This document shows, piece by piece, positions 21,853-31,936 of a stretch of DNA of 64,000 nucleotides. The translations under genes were made by a program, and so were the position numbers. The stretch is taken from NCBI GenBank assembly GCA_963675555.1, contig OY776678.1, positions 13,560,171 through 13,624,170 of the forward strand. The letters are read 5' to 3'. The stretch comes from Leptura quadrifasciata (Eukaryota; Arthropoda; Insecta; Coleoptera; Cerambycidae). The notes below the pieces were generated by a model that had not been told where the DNA came from, did no database searches, and worked only from the letters and a program-made list of their open reading frames with translations. Positions within the stretch are counted from its first letter, which is position 1. Each line of letters starts with the position of its first letter.

Positions 21853-22570
21853 CTGCAGTTTGTCCACTTCTCAATTTTTGAGGGTTTTTTTTGTGGATAA
21901 TAATAGGGTTATATGAAGCGTTTTTGACTAATAAAACGTTGCGCAAATGTATAATAATTGAAGAAATTGACGAGAGGGTAGAGCGAATAGGGATGCTGAG
22001 TGGGTAAAAACGAGTGAAAATACGACGTTTTTAGGTCACTTTGAAGCAACTAGCATTGAAAACGTCATGCATAATTTTGAGTGTTTATCACTGCAATTCA
22101 TTGATTTTATCGAGTCCCATCGTGCCCTAATAATTCAAATTTGTCATGACGCTTATTTTCCGTTGCCCTGAAATGGCTTTTTAAATGCATTTCATGTGAA
22201 AGGGACCTGAATCCTGAAATTGTCGTATTTTTACTCCTTTTTGGATCCTTTACGTATTGGTCATTGCAAACCGAAGAGGATTATAATAGACGTACGTAGA
22301 TATAATTCTATGTCATGACTCTTATCTTATTTACTCTTGCTCTAAAATGACTCTTTCAATGCTAATCGTTTCAAAGTGACCTAAAAATGTTGTATTTTCA
22401 CTCGTTTTTACCCATCCAGCATCCCTATTCGCTCTATTTTCCCGTCAATTTCCTCGATTATTATACATTCGCGCAACGTTTTATTAGTCAAAAACGCTTC
22501 ATATAACTCATATAACCTTTTTATTATCCAAAAAAAAAAATTTAAAAATCGGGAAGTGGACAAACTGCAG
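21853..22570. mobile_element. Foldback element 2, 718 bp with long terminal inverted repeats
   Basis: The ends are CTGCAGTTTGTCCACTTC (21,853) and its complement ending GGACAAACTGCAG at 22,570. The inverted homology extends inward for about 220 bases on each side (to about 22,072 and from about 22,345), with scattered differences, leaving about 270 bases of unique middle. There is no coding capacity. A target duplication is not clear (AATT on the left, GATTA on the right). It is best read as a long-TIR MITE. Confidence 0.9.
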
Positions 22571-22879
22571 GATTAAATTCATTTTATTATCTAATTTACT
22601 TGTATTTTTTATAAATTATCGCTCTGTATATTTACAAATGATGATAGAAAAACGTTTCCCGATATATTTTTTTAAAAATCGGTAAGCCGGCTATCTGCTA
22701 CGCCGATGAAATTTCCTTAAACCTCAACGTAGCTATTCGAAACGCTTCATCACCGCATCGCTATTTATTATATCGCCAAACAACGATTAAGAAGCAAAAG
22801 AGAATCTGGCCGACCTTAAGATAGCAAAATGTAAAACAAAAACATTCCTCAATATATCCAAAGTAAAACGTCTATGCGA
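22571..22879. other. No feature recognised
   Basis: About 300 bases between the foldback element and a GC-rich block; nothing recognised. Confidence 0.4.
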
Positions 22880-23420
22880 ACGGAAAGCCAATGAAGAACA
22901 ATACCCCTAGCACTCCGGCTTACCTATATTATAAATACGGCCCCCAACAACTCGGTTAGAACAACAAGAGAGTTGCATCTGAACCACGCCGCGTGGCTAA
23001 TTAATCATTCTACGGCATTGAGAGCGTTTTCCTGTCGTTGGGGGTTATTTATCACATAGACAAGGAGTGGGAGGGGGTGGCACGTACCTATCTACGTAGG
23101 AGGGGGTCGTGTGGTCCCTGGTCCAGGGTAATTACCCGAAGGATGCTGAGGCCACGCCCTGACCAATCGCAGGCCTCTAACACCCACCCTCGTGGAGCGT
23201 ATCGATTGTATCGATGCGCCTGCGCCGAGGCCACGGACCGGACACTGGCCAGCTGAACGGTCACGACGGCAGGAGGGGTAGCAGGTAAGGAGCGCGCCCT
23301 CGTGCTGGCGCACGGGCCGCAAAACACCCCTCAGGGCCAAAGGTCACTCGGGTCATTTCTACCTGAGTGGCTAGCGTGTGTTGTGTTAATAACGCAAAGG
23401 AGTTGAATGCGGATCCAGGG
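22880..23420 (+). promoter_or_regulatory. Possible promoter and non-coding first exon in a GC-rich block
   Basis: About 540 bases are strikingly richer in G and C than the surroundings. A TATAAATA box at 22,930-22,937 would place a transcript start near 22,960. Downstream, CAG followed by GTAAGG at about 23,281-23,288 is a good splice donor. Overlapping frames on both strands (23,038-23,340) show no domain and are probably due to base composition. It could be the promoter and leader exon of a host gene, or the regulatory part of an unrecognised element. Nothing in the window shows where it would splice to. Confidence 0.35.
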
Positions 23421-24055
23421 GCCTTACTTATAAAGTATGTTTTCGGTTCCTTTACGAATTTGCAAACTTATGTGAATCATATTCCTGCATATGTGTATAA
23501 AGTAAAGAATATACATAATACATATATTTGTTTATATATACACTGATTAGCGTAACGATAAGCACCTATAGAACAAATCCATTAAAGCTGTTTCTGGCAA
23601 ACTTTTCGAATAGGTCAATTAAAAATTCACATTTATCGAACTTAGATTTAAAAAAAAGAAAGAAGTTTCAAAATAATTCAACGCATTCAAGAGTTCAATG
23701 GAGATCTTAATTAATTGATATCACATGAAGTGTCAAAGTTTGTTTACAGTAAGTTGTTAATTACCTACATTACCGCATAGGTCTGTCATGTACATAGGAG
23801 CCACGCGTCAAAAAAAAACAAAATAAATAAACAAGTCCTAAAATAAATCACAATGCAACTCAATATTATCTAACAGTTTTATATTACATAAATATACAGA
23901 GTTAAATATTTTTTTGCTTAGAATTCGTGAAAACCGAATGGAAGATTCTGCATTGAGTAACCCAATATACGAAAGCTACAGCAAAATTACTATTAAAAAA
24001 AACCTAAATCAAAATGAGATTTGAAAGTTCCATTGTAAAATTGTTTTTAATTTCT
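23421..24055. other. AT-rich DNA, nothing recognised
   Basis: No coding content or repeat structure was recognised; a small frame at 23,528-23,710 is not protein-like. Confidence 0.45.
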
Positions 24056-24061
24056 TGATAA

Positions 24062-24418
24062 ATGTCCGATTGTATGGTTGAACTGATGCCCGTTCTCCAT
24101 AACGCAAAATTCAGTCCTATTAACTCATTGTTACTAATTTCCTGGAATGCCTGTGTTACTCTATTTCGCAAGTCCTTTAATATTACCATAGTATCTTATT
24201 GCACAAATTACACACATTTGGATTTTCAGCTGATCTTGTTGATTATTTTTCTTCCTACCTTAACAACAGAACCCGATGTTTTATATTGTGGCCATAAATC
24301 GGTCGAAGTTTTACCAACCTCAGGTGTCCCACAGGGGTCTAATTTGGGCCCACTTTTGATCATTATGTTTATCAACGACATTATTATTGACATTACCCTG
24401 AACTGTCTTATATGCTGA
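24062..24418 (+). pseudogene. LINE 8 reverse transcriptase fragment
   Basis: This is a 118-residue frame; only its second half (from about PDVLYCGHKSVEVLPTSGVP) is clearly RT, with the PQG motif and FINDI. The YADD motif follows in another frame. The minus-strand frame at 24,004-24,189 is a shadow. Confidence 0.75.
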
Positions 24419-24749
24419 CGATCTTAAAATATTTTGTAGAATTACATCCATCAAAGACTATTTAATTATGCAACATATAATAAATAATTTATGTGCAAAA
24501 ACAAACTGCTCCTCAACCCGCTGAAGTGTAATGTCTTATCAATAACAACGAAGAAAAATGCTATAAAATATGATTACTCGCTTGAAAAATGTTATAACAG
24601 TGCTAGGTTTTCTTATAAGAAATACACTTCATTTCAGTAATGCCACTGGTCTTAAACTATTGTATTTCTCTATTGTGAGGTCAAACCTAGAGTACACGTC
24701 ATTGATATAGTCTCCTTATTATAAGATTCTTAAAATACTCATCATTTGT

Positions 24750-24950
24750 CTGGTCGATAGCCGAGTGGGTTAAGACGCGAGGTGGCAATCGCGATTAATC
24801 ACACGGACATTGCACCACCGGGTTCGAATCGTGGCTTTGGCACTGGTACTGTCGGAGGAAATGGTTGTATGTCCGCGTTTAAGTCCCTTCCGCACAAACC
24901 CTGGCTTCTGGAATTGGGGGTTGTCTAATTTCTGTGGTGTTTATTTAAAG
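24750..24950 (+). mobile_element. tRNA-derived SINE family A, copy 2 (full length)
   Basis: It has an intact pol III head with A box TAGCCGAGTGGGTTAAG (24,759-24,775) and B box GGGTTCGAATC (24,820-24,830). The family body follows (GGAGGAAATGGTTGTATGTC, CCCTTCCGCAC, TTGGGGGTTGTCTAATTTCT), ending GTGTTTATTTAAAG. It interrupts the LINE 8 protein between KILKILI and FK(V)DGVYPPIG. A plus-strand frame at 24,810-25,013 is not a gene. Confidence 0.9.
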
Positions 24951-25089
24951 TTGATGGGGTATATCCACCTATTGGTTACCCCCATTCGGAACTATTATCG
25001 AGATTCTCAGTAGTATCGTTAGAAGATCGCCGTAATTACCTTACATTTCTTTACAGATTGATATATAATATCACCGACAGCACTCGAGA

Positions 25090-25500
25090 TGTGTCAGATC
25101 AGGTGGCCTAGGTGGCCACATTACTCGACAGTTAGTGCGAATCCATCGTTTCCCATAAGTTTCATTTAGATAATTGCAAACAATATGAGCATTGTGAGAG
25201 CCTACACCATCTTGATGAAAGAGCATATTTTTTTTAATTCAGAGATAGGTTGTTAATTTTATTTTGAATTTCATTTTGGAGAAATCCAAGACATTTTTCG
25301 CCAGTTAAAGAATCATAAAATAATATAGGATAAATAATTCTCCCTCCAATTAACCCAGACCACAAGTTAAAACCAATCTGTCCTGCAAGCAATAATATCT
25401 TAATAATTTTGGATTTTTTGAGCCCCTTATTGCATGTTGTTTCAGTTGAACATTCTTTCAACCGAGGACAAAATCTTGAAAATAACATTATGGTCGTTAA
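25090..25500 (-). mobile_element. Mariner-like relic G
   Basis: Minus strand. The frame at 25,234-25,488 includes GFNLWSGLIGGRIIYPILFY and FLQNEIQNKINNLSLN, the segment between the first and second acids of mariner-like transposases. After a frameshift, FHQDGVGSHNAHIVCNYLNE and MWPPRPPDLT give the second acid and the region just before the third. Spacing agrees with the other relics here. Confidence 0.8.
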
Positions 25501-25569
25501 CTTGTTTAAATACTAACCGATTGCAATATATTATAACTTTTTACTTGCTTTTCTTTAACTGACAATGTA

Positions 25570-26045
25570 GTTTTCATGTTTGTCCAGATCTGGCATCCTT
25601 TATTTAACACACTTCCTGACATCATCAATTGATGAAATTTTGCACAGTTACTAAGAGCGGATGACAATACAGTATTCCACCGTTACTTTTGCAAATATCC
25701 GCACGTAGGCTGCGCGGGGGTGAAAAATGGATATTATATCCAACCGACACCTCCGGTAAAACGTAGAATTCAAAAGGTTTTCTCCTGACTAGAGACTTCT
25801 ACGGGAGGCGTCACAATATTCATGTATGATAATAATTTAATTAAAGTTTGGCCAATAAGTAGAAAAGAAAGAAATAAAAAGAAACTTTTATAAACTTGCT
25901 TTTCTTACAAAGCCGTACTAAAAAGTAAAAAATATTTTTTTACAATCATGCGTACATACAAAGTGCGCACGCCTTGCTTTTCTTTCAGTCGTACATGAAA
26001 AATTATTCTTTACTTTTTAGTACGACTTTGTAGAAAAGCAAGTTT
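25570..26045 (+). repeat. Palindromic repeat family R, copy 2 (uninterrupted)
   Basis: This is the most complete copy of the family. It starts near ATGAAATTTTGCACAGTTAC, passes ACCTCCGGTAAAACGTAGAA and CGTCACAATATTCATGTATG, and ends in a palindrome at 25,886-26,045 whose arms read ACTTGCTTTTCTTACAAAG ... CGTACTAAAAAGTAAAAAA and the complement, around a core containing GTGCGCACGCCTTGC. It serves as the reference for the Tc1 insertion in copy 3. Confidence 0.8.
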
Positions 26046-26710
26046 TTAAAAGTTTAGTTCTGGTTGTTTGCACTGGATTTAAGTATGAATTCACTGTGCC
26101 TCTTGTGTCATATGTATGTATTAGTTCTTTGTTACCAAATAGTTCATAATTGACCTTGACAAAACGCACATTCATAAATGTAGATGGAGGGTGTAGTAAG
26201 TTTATTTTGATTCTTGAATATGTTTTTACATGTTTCATTATAATATAGTTGGAACATGCTTCCAATTCAGGCTAGCTGGATATTAAATACTCGCTCAGCT
26301 TCTTAATTTAGAGTTCTAGTGTGGGCACTCAAACTGCCGCATTAGCCGTTGTTGCTAAAATGTTTAAAGCGTAGTTGAAACTCCATAACTTAAATATGTT
26401 GATATGTCCCTTCCAATCTAATTTGGTGTCATTGTTTACTCTCAGGAATATTGTACCGTAGGCTGTTTTAATTAAGTTCATTGTCATATTTTGGTTTTCA
26501 TTAAATTCCATAATGTTGGATGTTGGTCTTGCTTATATTCAACTTCTGGTACTGGTATTGTTTTATCAACGCTAAAACTTGTTGAGCGTATTACCATTGA
26601 TGTGTTGACAGCCGGTGATGTTATGTGGTTTAACAATTGTGGCAGCCCGTTTGCATAGAGAAGATGTAACATTGGCCCCAAAATAGAACCTTGATGTATT
26701 CCTCTTTATA
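26046..26710 (-). mobile_element. LINE 9 fragment
   Basis: Minus strand in three frames. 26,681-26,484 holds GSILGPMLHLLYANGLPQLL (the PQG block with changes). 26,511-26,329 holds NDTKLDWKGHINIFKLWSFN and YALNILATTANAAV. 26,265-26,017 is the C-terminus with YSRIKINLLHPPST and IHTYDTRGTVNSY. The order and wording fit CR1/Jockey-group ORF2. The YADD motif is gone. Confidence 0.8.
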
Positions 26711-26959
26711 TTGTATATTCTTTAGATATTAATAGTTTATAGGTACATCAATACTAAATGATTTGGAGTTAGACTTTGGCATCTTCCATTAAAAATCAAT
26801 TTAAATTGTAAGATCGTTCATCATCGACAGATAATGTAAATGATGAATATGGAAACTTTTGAATGGAGGGGAATAGATTCACTTGATATCTATCGATTCA
26901 TTCATTGTAAAGAAAAAATAAAAATAAAACCAAACGCACAGACTTACTCCCCAACACAA
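26711..26959. other. No feature recognised
   Basis: AT-rich remnant, possibly the upstream part of LINE 9. Confidence 0.35.
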
Positions 26960-27130
26960 AACCCGCTTTGTAACGCCGGTTAACTGAGATTCGAACTCAG
27001 GAGTGACATAGCGACTAGCCGCGTTGACTCTCACACAACTTCGTGTAGTCCACTGCTACCATCTTAGTAACGCATTAAAAACGCCACTAAACATACATTC
27101 CTTAGCCAAGATTCGAACTCCGACACCCTT
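26960..27130 (-). mobile_element. Probable tRNA-derived SINE remnant (family C)
   Basis: On the minus strand there is a B-box-like GAGTTCGAATCTCAG at about 27,002-26,988, preceded by a tRNA-like head. A second B-box-like GGAGTTCGAATCTTGG lies at about 27,125-27,110. Two such boxes suggest two SINE heads close together or a dimeric SINE. The A boxes are weak, so the call is tentative. Confidence 0.4.
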
Positions 27131-27264
27131 GATCTCAAGCCCGTTTTATTATGATTAACAGAACATTTAACAGGCATTAGAAGAAAATGTAGATGTTTTG
27201 TACAAAAACCTGTTATCATACATTGGAACGAAGCGGAATACCCTGGTTATAGTTATCAATTTGG

Positions 27265-28110
27265 AAACTTTAAGAGGTATTTTATTAGAGTACGGATTTA
27301 AATATTAAAAAAATAATAACCGTTTAATAGTAATGGAATCACGCCATATTGTGGAAATTCGACAGGGATACTTCGTAAAATAAAAGAGTACCGCGAATCA
27401 AATAGGACGATAATATATCTTGACGAGACGTGATTTGATACGCACGATACTGTCAATTACAGTTGGGTAGACCCGACTCAAAATTGTACTTTAAATGCGC
27501 CATGTTCAAGGGGAAAACGTATCATAATTCCGTGTGTCGGACGTAAAAATGGGTTCGTACCCAGCGCACTGCTCTTGTCAGCCAAAAATATAAAACAGTA
27601 TGGTCTGATGACTATCATGAAGATATGACAGCGGATTTGTTTGAAAAATGGTTCGCTGGACAGCTGTTACCTAATATTCCCCCAAATTAAGTTATCGTTA
27701 TGGATAACGCTTCTTATCATTCGCGACTATTAAATAAAGTACCAAATGATAACACGAAAAAGGACGATATAATAAAGCTTATGAGATCTAAAAACACAAA
27801 TATTCCTGGAAAAATTTCAGTAAAAAAAGATTTGTTAAAAACCATCAAAGAGCATATAATTTTAAAAAAGAATATGTTGTAGACCTTATCTGCGAAACAC
27901 ACGGCCACAGTCTGTTACGTTTGCCGCCATATTACTGCATACTTAATCCAACAGAATTGATTTGGGGCAGTGTAAAACACGAGTTGAGAAAATGCAACCA
28001 GAATCCGACTTTAAACGTTGTAATTTTAGATAATAGAAGAACCGTAACAACCGATTTAGACAAAACCCACATATGGAAAAATCCGTGAATCACGTTATAA
28101 ATAAAGAAAA
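27265..28110 (+). pseudogene. DD82E-type DDE transposase, copy 2
   Basis: This is a second, strongly diverged relic of the transposase type seen at 13,490-14,565. The first acid is in RTIIYLDET (near 27,430), followed by NYSWVDPTQNCTLNAP. The second acid is in VIVMDNASYHSRLLNKV (27,697 on), and the Glu in LRLPPYYCILNPTELIWGSV (about 27,920-27,970) after a frameshift near 27,865. With that one shift repaired by inspection, 82 residues lie between the second Asp and the Glu, as in copy 1. Several stops occur upstream. The short plus-strand frame at 27,700-27,882 is part of it; minus-strand frames here are shadows. Confidence 0.82.
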
Positions 28111-28402
28111 AGAGTATCCCATTTTGCCGCCCGACTGATGACTCCGTTACCATGTAACGATTTCTTTCTCGAAACTATGAGAATATCTGTTATTATTATT
28201 TACCTAAATTTTCTTAATAGAAGTTTTATTTTAATTGAGGTAAAATAACATAACTAATTCTGTTTTTAGAAAGGAATGCCGGGTTCTTGGTTTTTATATA
28301 GTTTCAAACTAAGATTGGATAAACTATACCCCGAATTTGATATTTATGCGAAATGGAAAAGAAGCTAATAATGTCTGTCGAATAAACAGCGAAGTTCACT
28401 AC
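28111..28402. other. No feature recognised
   Basis: AT-rich sequence following the transposase relic, possibly its 3' untranslated part. Confidence 0.4.
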
Positions 28403-28568
28403 CTTGTGTGATGATTGTTATCGCAATTTTTATTTGAGACACTAAATTATTCATAAAAAGTTGATTGCGGTCAAACTTAACCTCACTAATATATTCAGGT
28501 CTAATTGACACTGGACCGCTACTGAACCCCCCTTTATCAATAAATGTCCCCGTATAATTGCTCGACAT
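28403..28568 (-). CDS. Candidate first coding exon, unknown protein
   Basis: From an ATG at 28,566-28,568 the minus strand reads MSSNYTGTFIDKGGFSSGPV and continues for 55 codons to IAITIITQ, then reaches a splice donor AAG|GTAGTG with GT at 28,401-28,402. The composition is protein-like and it does not resemble the transposons around it. A TATA and initiator pair lies at the right distance upstream (28,581-28,616). I do not recognise the protein, and no downstream exon was identified. It may be a host gene start or a chance combination. Confidence 0.35.
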
Positions 28569-28580
28569 TTATAGCAACCC

Positions 28581-28618
28581 AACTGATACAGCAACGTGTA
28601 AGAAAAAAAATATATATC
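28581..28618 (-). promoter_or_regulatory. Candidate core promoter: TATA box plus Inr
   Basis: On the minus strand a TATATA stretch (28,616-28,611) lies about 27-32 bases before an arthropod initiator TCAGTT (28,586-28,581). The presumed +1 A is at 28,584 and the ATG of the candidate exon is only 16 bases further. The spacing is canonical, but single TATA-Inr pairs occur by chance in AT-rich DNA. Confidence 0.35.
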
Positions 28619-28639
28619 AAATAATAATATCATCATTAT

Positions 28640-29330
28640 CTTGTTATATAGAAAGTATTATAAATATACTTCTTGGCTGCTAACACAAAGAACGAAAATA
28701 ATACCTTCTTGAGGAATCACCAGTTGTTTTTTAATTTATCCGAAAATAATTGCGGCTCGTAAAATAATGAAGAGGGTGTTAAGAAATGGCAAAGCAATGA
28801 CGTCAGTCGAAGTGTAAGAGAATGAAAGCAAAGTGCCTCGCGTTTAAAAAGTGTGCTAATTATGAATGAGAAGCGGCGCGTAGCGTATCGTTGTTGAATA
28901 GTAGGGCTAGGTCATGGTTCCTTACTGCTTTTTCTTATTCCTTTTTGAAAAAACTCAGCAAGAGTTGGCAAGAGCGGGCGCTGCGCCGCTGAACTGCTTT
29001 TAAATTGCTCTTTAAAATTCCAACTTTGTTTTAGGACTTTACTGTGGAGCACGACTCGTCTGGAGAGAGAAATCTCTTTTTAAAAATACATCCACTTAGC
29101 GCTCAGCTGACTCGCCTCGCGTTATTTCTCTTACGCTTATTTACAATGGTAATTTTTACACTTACTTTCGCTTTCGCCGTTCCTTGTTGCATTGAATAAA
29201 ATATCGGTGCATCGCTTTGTGAATTAGTTATTGGGCACTTTACTTTTATTAACTGAGATATCTACCAACGTATATTAATACTGTAATAACTTGGCTGCTT
29301 TGACAATAAATGGTCAGCAATAAACCGAGT
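28640..29330. other. No gene recognised; possible upstream region
   Basis: Non-repetitive-looking sequence with several short GC-richer stretches (for example about 28,970-29,000). If the candidate exon at 28,403-28,568 is real this would be its upstream region. Confidence 0.4.
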
Positions 29331-29601
29331 TATACAAGCTGTCCATTTTATCAGGGCCCTCGAGAATATCTCACTTAATATCGGTCGTACAAAAAAAAGT
29401 ATTTTTTACGAAAATTGTGCCGATTTATATAACCTGCAAAATGGTTTAAAGACATTTGAAATCCATGGCCTACTTTAAGAGTTATGGCGGAAAATATCGA
29501 AAATGCGGAAAACGTCTAGGTCAAATATCTCCGTTATTTGAAGAGATACGAGAACAATTTTAAGGCGAAAATTTTTCAAAACAGAGTGTTTCAACGAGGT
29601 T

Positions 29602-29907
29602 TTATCTAATTGTTTTCAAAACCGCTGTATTTTGAGATTTACTCTTCAAGCTGTTAAAAAAATTATTTTGAAACGGGCGGGAAATGACGTCCTCTACATT
29701 TTGCGGTGTTGTCGAAAACACCTTATCTTTAATATACCCCCACAGAAAAAAATCCATTGGGGTTATATCTGGAGAACGAGGGGGGCATCGAATAAATCCA
29801 TTGGTACCTATCCAAGTTGAGGAAAAATTTCGTCTAAATAATCTAGGCAAATCTGGGAATTGTGGAGAGGAGCTCCATCTTGTTGAAAATATTGAAAGTT
29901 GTGTCAA
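29602..29907 (-). pseudogene. C-terminal part of mariner-like relic B
   Basis: This frame includes WIGTNGFIRCPPRSPDITPM and DFFLWGYIKDKVFSTTPQNV, the third-acid region and following helix. The first 30 residues are out of the true frame. Confidence 0.8.
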
Positions 29908-30177
29908 TTCTCTAAAGGTAGGTCATCTAAGGATTCATTAATTATTTTCTCAAACTGTTTAGGTACCTTTGACCACTGAGGTGGCCATCATAAAAATAAA
30001 GACCTATTAAATTGGTGCCTAAAATACCTATCCACACATTTATTGAAAAATGATTTTAAAACCCAGTCGGTCTATGCCAGTGTCTATTTTCAGAAGTACA
30101 TTTGTAATGAATATTGCGATTAAAAAATTCATTATTGGAAAAATTTACCTCGTCGGACCAAAGTATTTTACTACATA

Positions 30178-30594
30178 TTAATGGATCGGCACGCTTCCTT
30201 TCCAACAGCCACCTACAAAAAGTTGTACTTGGTTTGTCCCCCGCTTGTAAATTGTGAACTTTTTTGGCTTTATAACACCAGCATTTTTCCTTAAATTTTT
30301 TCTAGCACTTGTTTTATTTATATGACAAGCAATTTGAATTTCTCTTAATGATGTTTCCAAATTTTCTGTTTTTCTATTTCTTACATAATTAATAACTTGG
30401 TTTACCTTATTTACATTATCAGTAACACTGTTCAACCTTGTCTTCTTCTTTAAAAATGAACCATTATTTTTCAGTTTCGTAGCTAATTTTCTGAACAGAG
30501 TTTTGTTCGGCTGTAGTGCTTGTGGAAATCTGTTTCTATATTCTACTTGAGCTACTTCAGAGTTAAAATTGCATTGGCAATATGTAACGAACAT
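30178..30594 (-). pseudogene. N-terminal DNA-binding part of mariner-like relic B
   Basis: This 138-residue frame holds VEYRNRFPQALQPNKTLFRK, then LKNNGSFLKKKTRLNSVTDN and ENLETSLREIQIACHINKTS, the two helix-turn-helix segments usual before the catalytic domain of DUF4817-type mariners. It leads into an N-KGG-like end near residue 120 and stops before the first acid. Confidence 0.8.
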
Positions 30595-30600
30595 ATTATA

Positions 30601-31655
30601 CGATCAATGTGAGTGAAAATCATTTTTGAAAATTCTAACTTCTTAAACGAGTGTGATTGAGTAAGAGTTTAAGTATTAACTGAGATGATCTGTCAAAAAA
30701 TTAAATTGTCAAGTTTGTTCATAGCCAACTATTTTAAAATAATTGAAATAATAGTGAAATCATGAGATACAAACAAATGGATATTATACTTAAATTAATT
30801 GGTAAAGACATTTTAACTTTCTGAGCAAGGAGTGACGCTTTTATGGAGGACCTCTATACATTGGCATAACTGCGAATACTCTTTCCATAATTGGTCCATG
30901 TTGCTTTCTTGATTATTATTCTGTTTTTGTTACCTAAATTTACTTTATTCTTCTTAAAGTTGGAAAATAAAATCATAATTAAAATATTTTTTATCGTATT
31001 ATCTTTATTTTTTTTTATTTTGGGGTAGTTTCAACCAACCCCCACTAATTAACTTTAATATTAAAATTTTTTTAAATTATAACAATACCTAATAAGTTTT
31101 TAAACTACTCGTACAAAAACATTTTTTTTTGTTAATTTCATATTTGTTCTGAGAATACTGCGAAATAAATTATTTTTTGTCGTCTTAATTAATGTCGTTA
31201 CTATATTCCTGTATTGTCTATAATATTCTTTTAGTTCCACGATATGTTTGTTTTTGAGTTTTTTGTACTATTTACCCCAAGGGTTACATCCGTTATTACG
31301 TGACATTATAGGTAGCTTTAAAACAATAGACATATTTTCATTGTTACAGGCAAAACACGACTGTTTTGCTACATGTCAACGCTTTTTATTACAACGAAAA
31401 CTACTCTAATTTGAAAACTAGATCAAAATTTAAATTAAACTATTCGTCAATTCACTTAAATTTTTATATAATTTTTTAAATTTCTATAGGATACTCCCTG
31501 CAGTTTTCTGAAAATGTATGAATATACAGGGAGTCCAAAAACTGTTTGCACAAACCAAAACTGCAAATTCTAGACGTGATTTTACGTCGATTTGACGTAA
31601 ATCATATTATTAAAAAATGCTTCCTAATAGAGTTACAGTTCTTTAAAAATGGGAC
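30601..31655. other. No gene recognised; one transposon-end-like motif
   Basis: AT-rich DNA. A short inverted motif ACTCCCTGCAG ... TACAGGGAGTCC at about 31,493-31,545 looks like two transposon-type ends but no element body was identified. Confidence 0.4.
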
Positions 31656-31936
31656 CTTCTGATCAATTTTTTTAAAATATTTTCAAAACGCGCGGGGGTA
31701 AGAATTGATTAAATATATTATACAACCGGCACCTCCGGCAAAACTTAGAATCCAAAAGGGGGGATGGTTGTTTTCTTCGCCTAATTAGAGACTTGTACGG
31801 AGGACGTCACAATATTCATGTATGATAATAATTTAACGTATGACTAAAAAGTGGAAAATAAAAAAAAAAAAAAACTTTTAAAGACTTCCTTTTCTTACAA
31901 AGTCGTACTAAAAAGTAAAAAATTATTTTTCATGTA

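Larger units (their letters stand above)
24056..25085 (+). mobile_element. LINE 8, split by a SINE
   Basis: The plus-strand RT reads SVEVLPTSGVPQGSNLGPLL (24,300-24,360), IMFINDIIIDITLN, then after a frameshift LIYADDLKIFCRIT (24,410-24,440) and NATGLKLLYFSIVRSNLEYT near 24,700. After the SINE the protein resumes at about 24,951 (VDGVYPPIGYPHSELL, RRNYLTFLYRLIYNITDS). It is similar in type to the LINEs at 7.3-8.4 and 41.2-43.3 kb. Confidence 0.85.
29560..30600 (-). mobile_element. Mariner-like relic B
   Basis: This is a nearly whole-length minus-strand transposase gene in broken frames. 30,594-30,178 is the N-terminal part: YRNRFPQALQPNKTLFRKLA and SLREIQIACHINKTSARKNL, a DUF4817-like domain plus second helix-turn-helix. 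Then come ILWSDEVNFSNNEFFNR (first acid) and INVWIGILGTNLIGLYFYDG. FQQDGAPLHNSQICLDYLDE (second acid) leads into CPPRSPDITPMDFFLWGYIK at 29,760-29,720 (third acid, 42 residues after the second when one frameshift is allowed for). The C-terminal frame is 29,907-29,602. Plus-strand frames here are shadows. Confidence 0.85.

Noticed and set aside
23038..23340. Overlapping open frames in both strands of the GC-rich block
   Set aside because: Three frames of similar length overlap, none with a recognisable domain; open frames are expected from high G+C content.
24750..24835. tRNA-like gene with good A and B boxes
   Set aside because: The B box and body continue into a sequence repeated at 13.3 and 41.4 kb with a SINE tail, and no cloverleaf could be drawn; it is a SINE head.
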